From the NCBI GenBank assembly GCA_031549265.1, contig JAVBQB010000001.1, forward strand, positions 248,001 to 312,000: DNA of 64,000 nucleotides, read 5' to 3'. Both the position numbers and the translations under genes were made by a program. The notes below the pieces were generated by a model, which ran no database searches, was not told the origin of the DNA, and worked only from the letters and a program-made list of their open reading frames with translations. How positions within the stretch are numbered: position 1 is the stretch's first letter; the number at the start of each line of letters is the position of its first letter. Of this stretch, positions 63,038 to 64,000 are shown piece after piece. Source of the DNA: JAVBQB01 sp031549265. GTDB taxonomy: Bacteria; Bacillota; Clostridia; Oscillospirales; JAVBQB01.

Positions 63038-64000
63038 TTGTCTGAAAAGAAACTGATGCTTGGCAACCAGGCCGTCGCGCGCGGACTTTTTGAGTCCGGC
63101 TGCGTATTTGTGTCTTCGTACCCGGGCACCCCATCCACTGAAATAACGGAATACGCCGCCAGCTACGATTGCCTGCACGCCGAATGGGCGCCCAATGAAA
63201 AAGTCGCTGTAGAAGCCGCTCTCGGTGCCGCCATCGGCGGAGGCCGTTCGTTTTCGGGAATGAAACACGTCGGGCTCAACGTCGCCGCCGATCCGGTTTT
63301 CACTGCGTCCTATACCGGAATCAATGCCGGACTTGTCATCGCGGTCGCGGATGACCCCGGAATGCATTCCTCCCAGAACGAACAGGACAGCCGTCACTAC
63401 GCCAGAGCCGCCAAGCTGCCCTGCATAGAACCGTCGGACAGCGGTGAATGTCTGGAGTTTACCAAGCTCGCCTTCGAAATGTCGGAGGAATATGACACTC
63501 CGGTGCTGCTCAGACTGTCCACCAGGGTGTCGCATTCCCAGAGCTCGGTCGAGATAAACGACAGAGTTGAACACGCGCTTAAGGATTACGAAAAGAATAT
63601 CCAAAAATATGTTATGATGCCGGCAATGGCCAGGGCCCGTCATGTCGTGGTTGAAAATCGCATGAGTAAGCTTGCGGAGTTTGCCGAAACCTGTGAAATT
63701 AATAGAGCCGAGTATCACGATAAAACCATCGGCGTAATATCTTCCGGAATCGCTTATGAGTACGCGAGGGAAGCGCTGGGCGATAAAGCCTCCTATCTCA
63801 AGCTGGGGATGGTCTATCCCCTTCCGGTCGAGCTGATTCGCAAGTTCGCGTCGGAAGTGGATAAACTCTATGTTGTCGAAGAGCTCGACGGATTTATCGA
63901 GGAGCACTGCCGGGCAAACGGTATCACAGTTATCGGCAAGGAAGTTTTTTCAAAACTCGGAGAGCTTTCGACCGAAATAGTGCGGGAAAAGATTCTTGGC
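63038..64000 (+). CDS. iorA: Indolepyruvate:ferredoxin oxidoreductase alpha subunit, partial
   Basis: The first 321 codons of iorA; the frame is still open at the window end. It begins MSEKKLMLGNQAVARGLFES with the YPGTPSTEI and EWAPNEKVAVEAALGAAIGG motifs of 2-oxoacid oxidoreductase alpha subunits. With IorB it makes arylacetyl-CoA from arylpyruvate, CoA and ferredoxin. The start is TTG at 63038, 7 bases behind GGAGGT. The thiamine-diphosphate and ferredoxin domains should lie beyond the window. Confidence 0.92.
   Translation, partial: MSEKKLMLGNQAVARGLFESGCVFVSSYPGTPSTEITEYAASYDCLHAEWAPNEKVAVEAALGAAIGGGRSFSGMKHVGLNVAADPVFTASYTGINAGLVIAVADDPGMHSSQNEQDSRHYARAAKLPCIEPSDSGECLEFTKLAFEMSEEYDTPVLLRLSTRVSHSQSSVEINDRVEHALKDYEKNIQKYVMMPAMARARHVVVENRMSKLAEFAETCEINRAEYHDKTIGVISSGIAYEYAREALGDKASYLKLGMVYPLPVELIRKFASEVDKLYVVEELDGFIEEHCRANGITVIGKEVFSKLGELSTEIVREKILG

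Noticed and set aside
63008..63907. A 299-codon frame on the minus strand.
   Set aside because: It is antisense to iorA.

Overview
The window looks like a chromosome segment of a spore-forming anaerobic Clostridia-type Bacillota (Oscillospirales-like by overall feel, but the sequence alone does not fix the genus). The pointers are spoIIR and a PdaB-family deacetylase gene, long-form HPF, AddB, PcrA, RNase M5, pyruvate kinase with a PEP-utiliser swivel domain, a Bacillus-type LexA box, WecG/TagA, frequent TTG starts with strong Shine-Dalgarno sequences, ThyX, an indolepyruvate:ferredoxin oxidoreductase and other ferredoxin-type proteins. No CRISPR array, insertion sequence, prophage or rRNA was seen. 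Base composition is fairly even except for one AT-rich patch behind a tRNA.

Layout. 1-3.9 kb: the end of addB at the window edge, then a plus-strand group lrp/asnC, class I aminotransferase, ispE, a terminator, spoIIR and a DUF378 protein. 3.9-10.9 kb: a complete F-type ATP synthase operon on the minus strand (atpI-B-E-F-H-A-G-D-C) with its own promoter and terminator. 11-15.3 kb: an acetate/succinate-channel family gene with an operator-like palindrome in its promoter, then a THUMP-type rRNA methyltransferase, hpf and pyk on the minus strand. 15.4-28.3 kb: a long, tightly packed minus-strand run read from a strong promoter at 28.29 kb: tagA-like, thyX, DUF2156, DJ-1, 5-formyl-THF cyclo-ligase, mltG, alaS, hinT, comEC, holA, rnmV. 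28.3-39.2 kb: pcrA, a secreted beta-propeller protein, a bare chemotaxis-receptor signalling hairpin, family 4 UDG, a zinc-ribbon membrane protein, GyrI-like protein, ACR3-like transporter, ogt and a compact siroheme/ferredoxin protein. 39.7-42.7 kb: a LexA-controlled dinB with a small co-transcribed gene, a truncated pdaB and a GNAT gene.

42.7-49.9 kb: tRNA-Leu(CAA) with an AT-rich orphan gene behind it, then guaB with a sugar-phosphate isomerase, ogg with ltaE, a lipoprotein and an L,D-transpeptidase. 50-57.2 kb: a signalling block of two large hybrid histidine kinases facing each other, with an HD-GYP response regulator co-transcribed with the first. 57.5-59.9 kb: two zinc-ribbon membrane proteins and an orphan membrane protein. 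60-64 kb: a sodium/solute symporter, phenylacetate-CoA ligase and iorA (cut by the window end), which suggests fermentation of aromatic amino acids.

The most interesting leads are: a histidine kinase whose C-terminal Hpt-like domain has Asp where its neighbour has the phospho-accepting His; a LexA-box dinB operon carrying an uncharacterised 79-residue partner; a sporulation deacetylase gene cut short before its last catalytic motif; an MltG with about 365 residues of Pro/Gln-rich cytoplasmic extension; and an ATP synthase c subunit with only part of the sodium-binding signature. None of these amounts to a proven new system.
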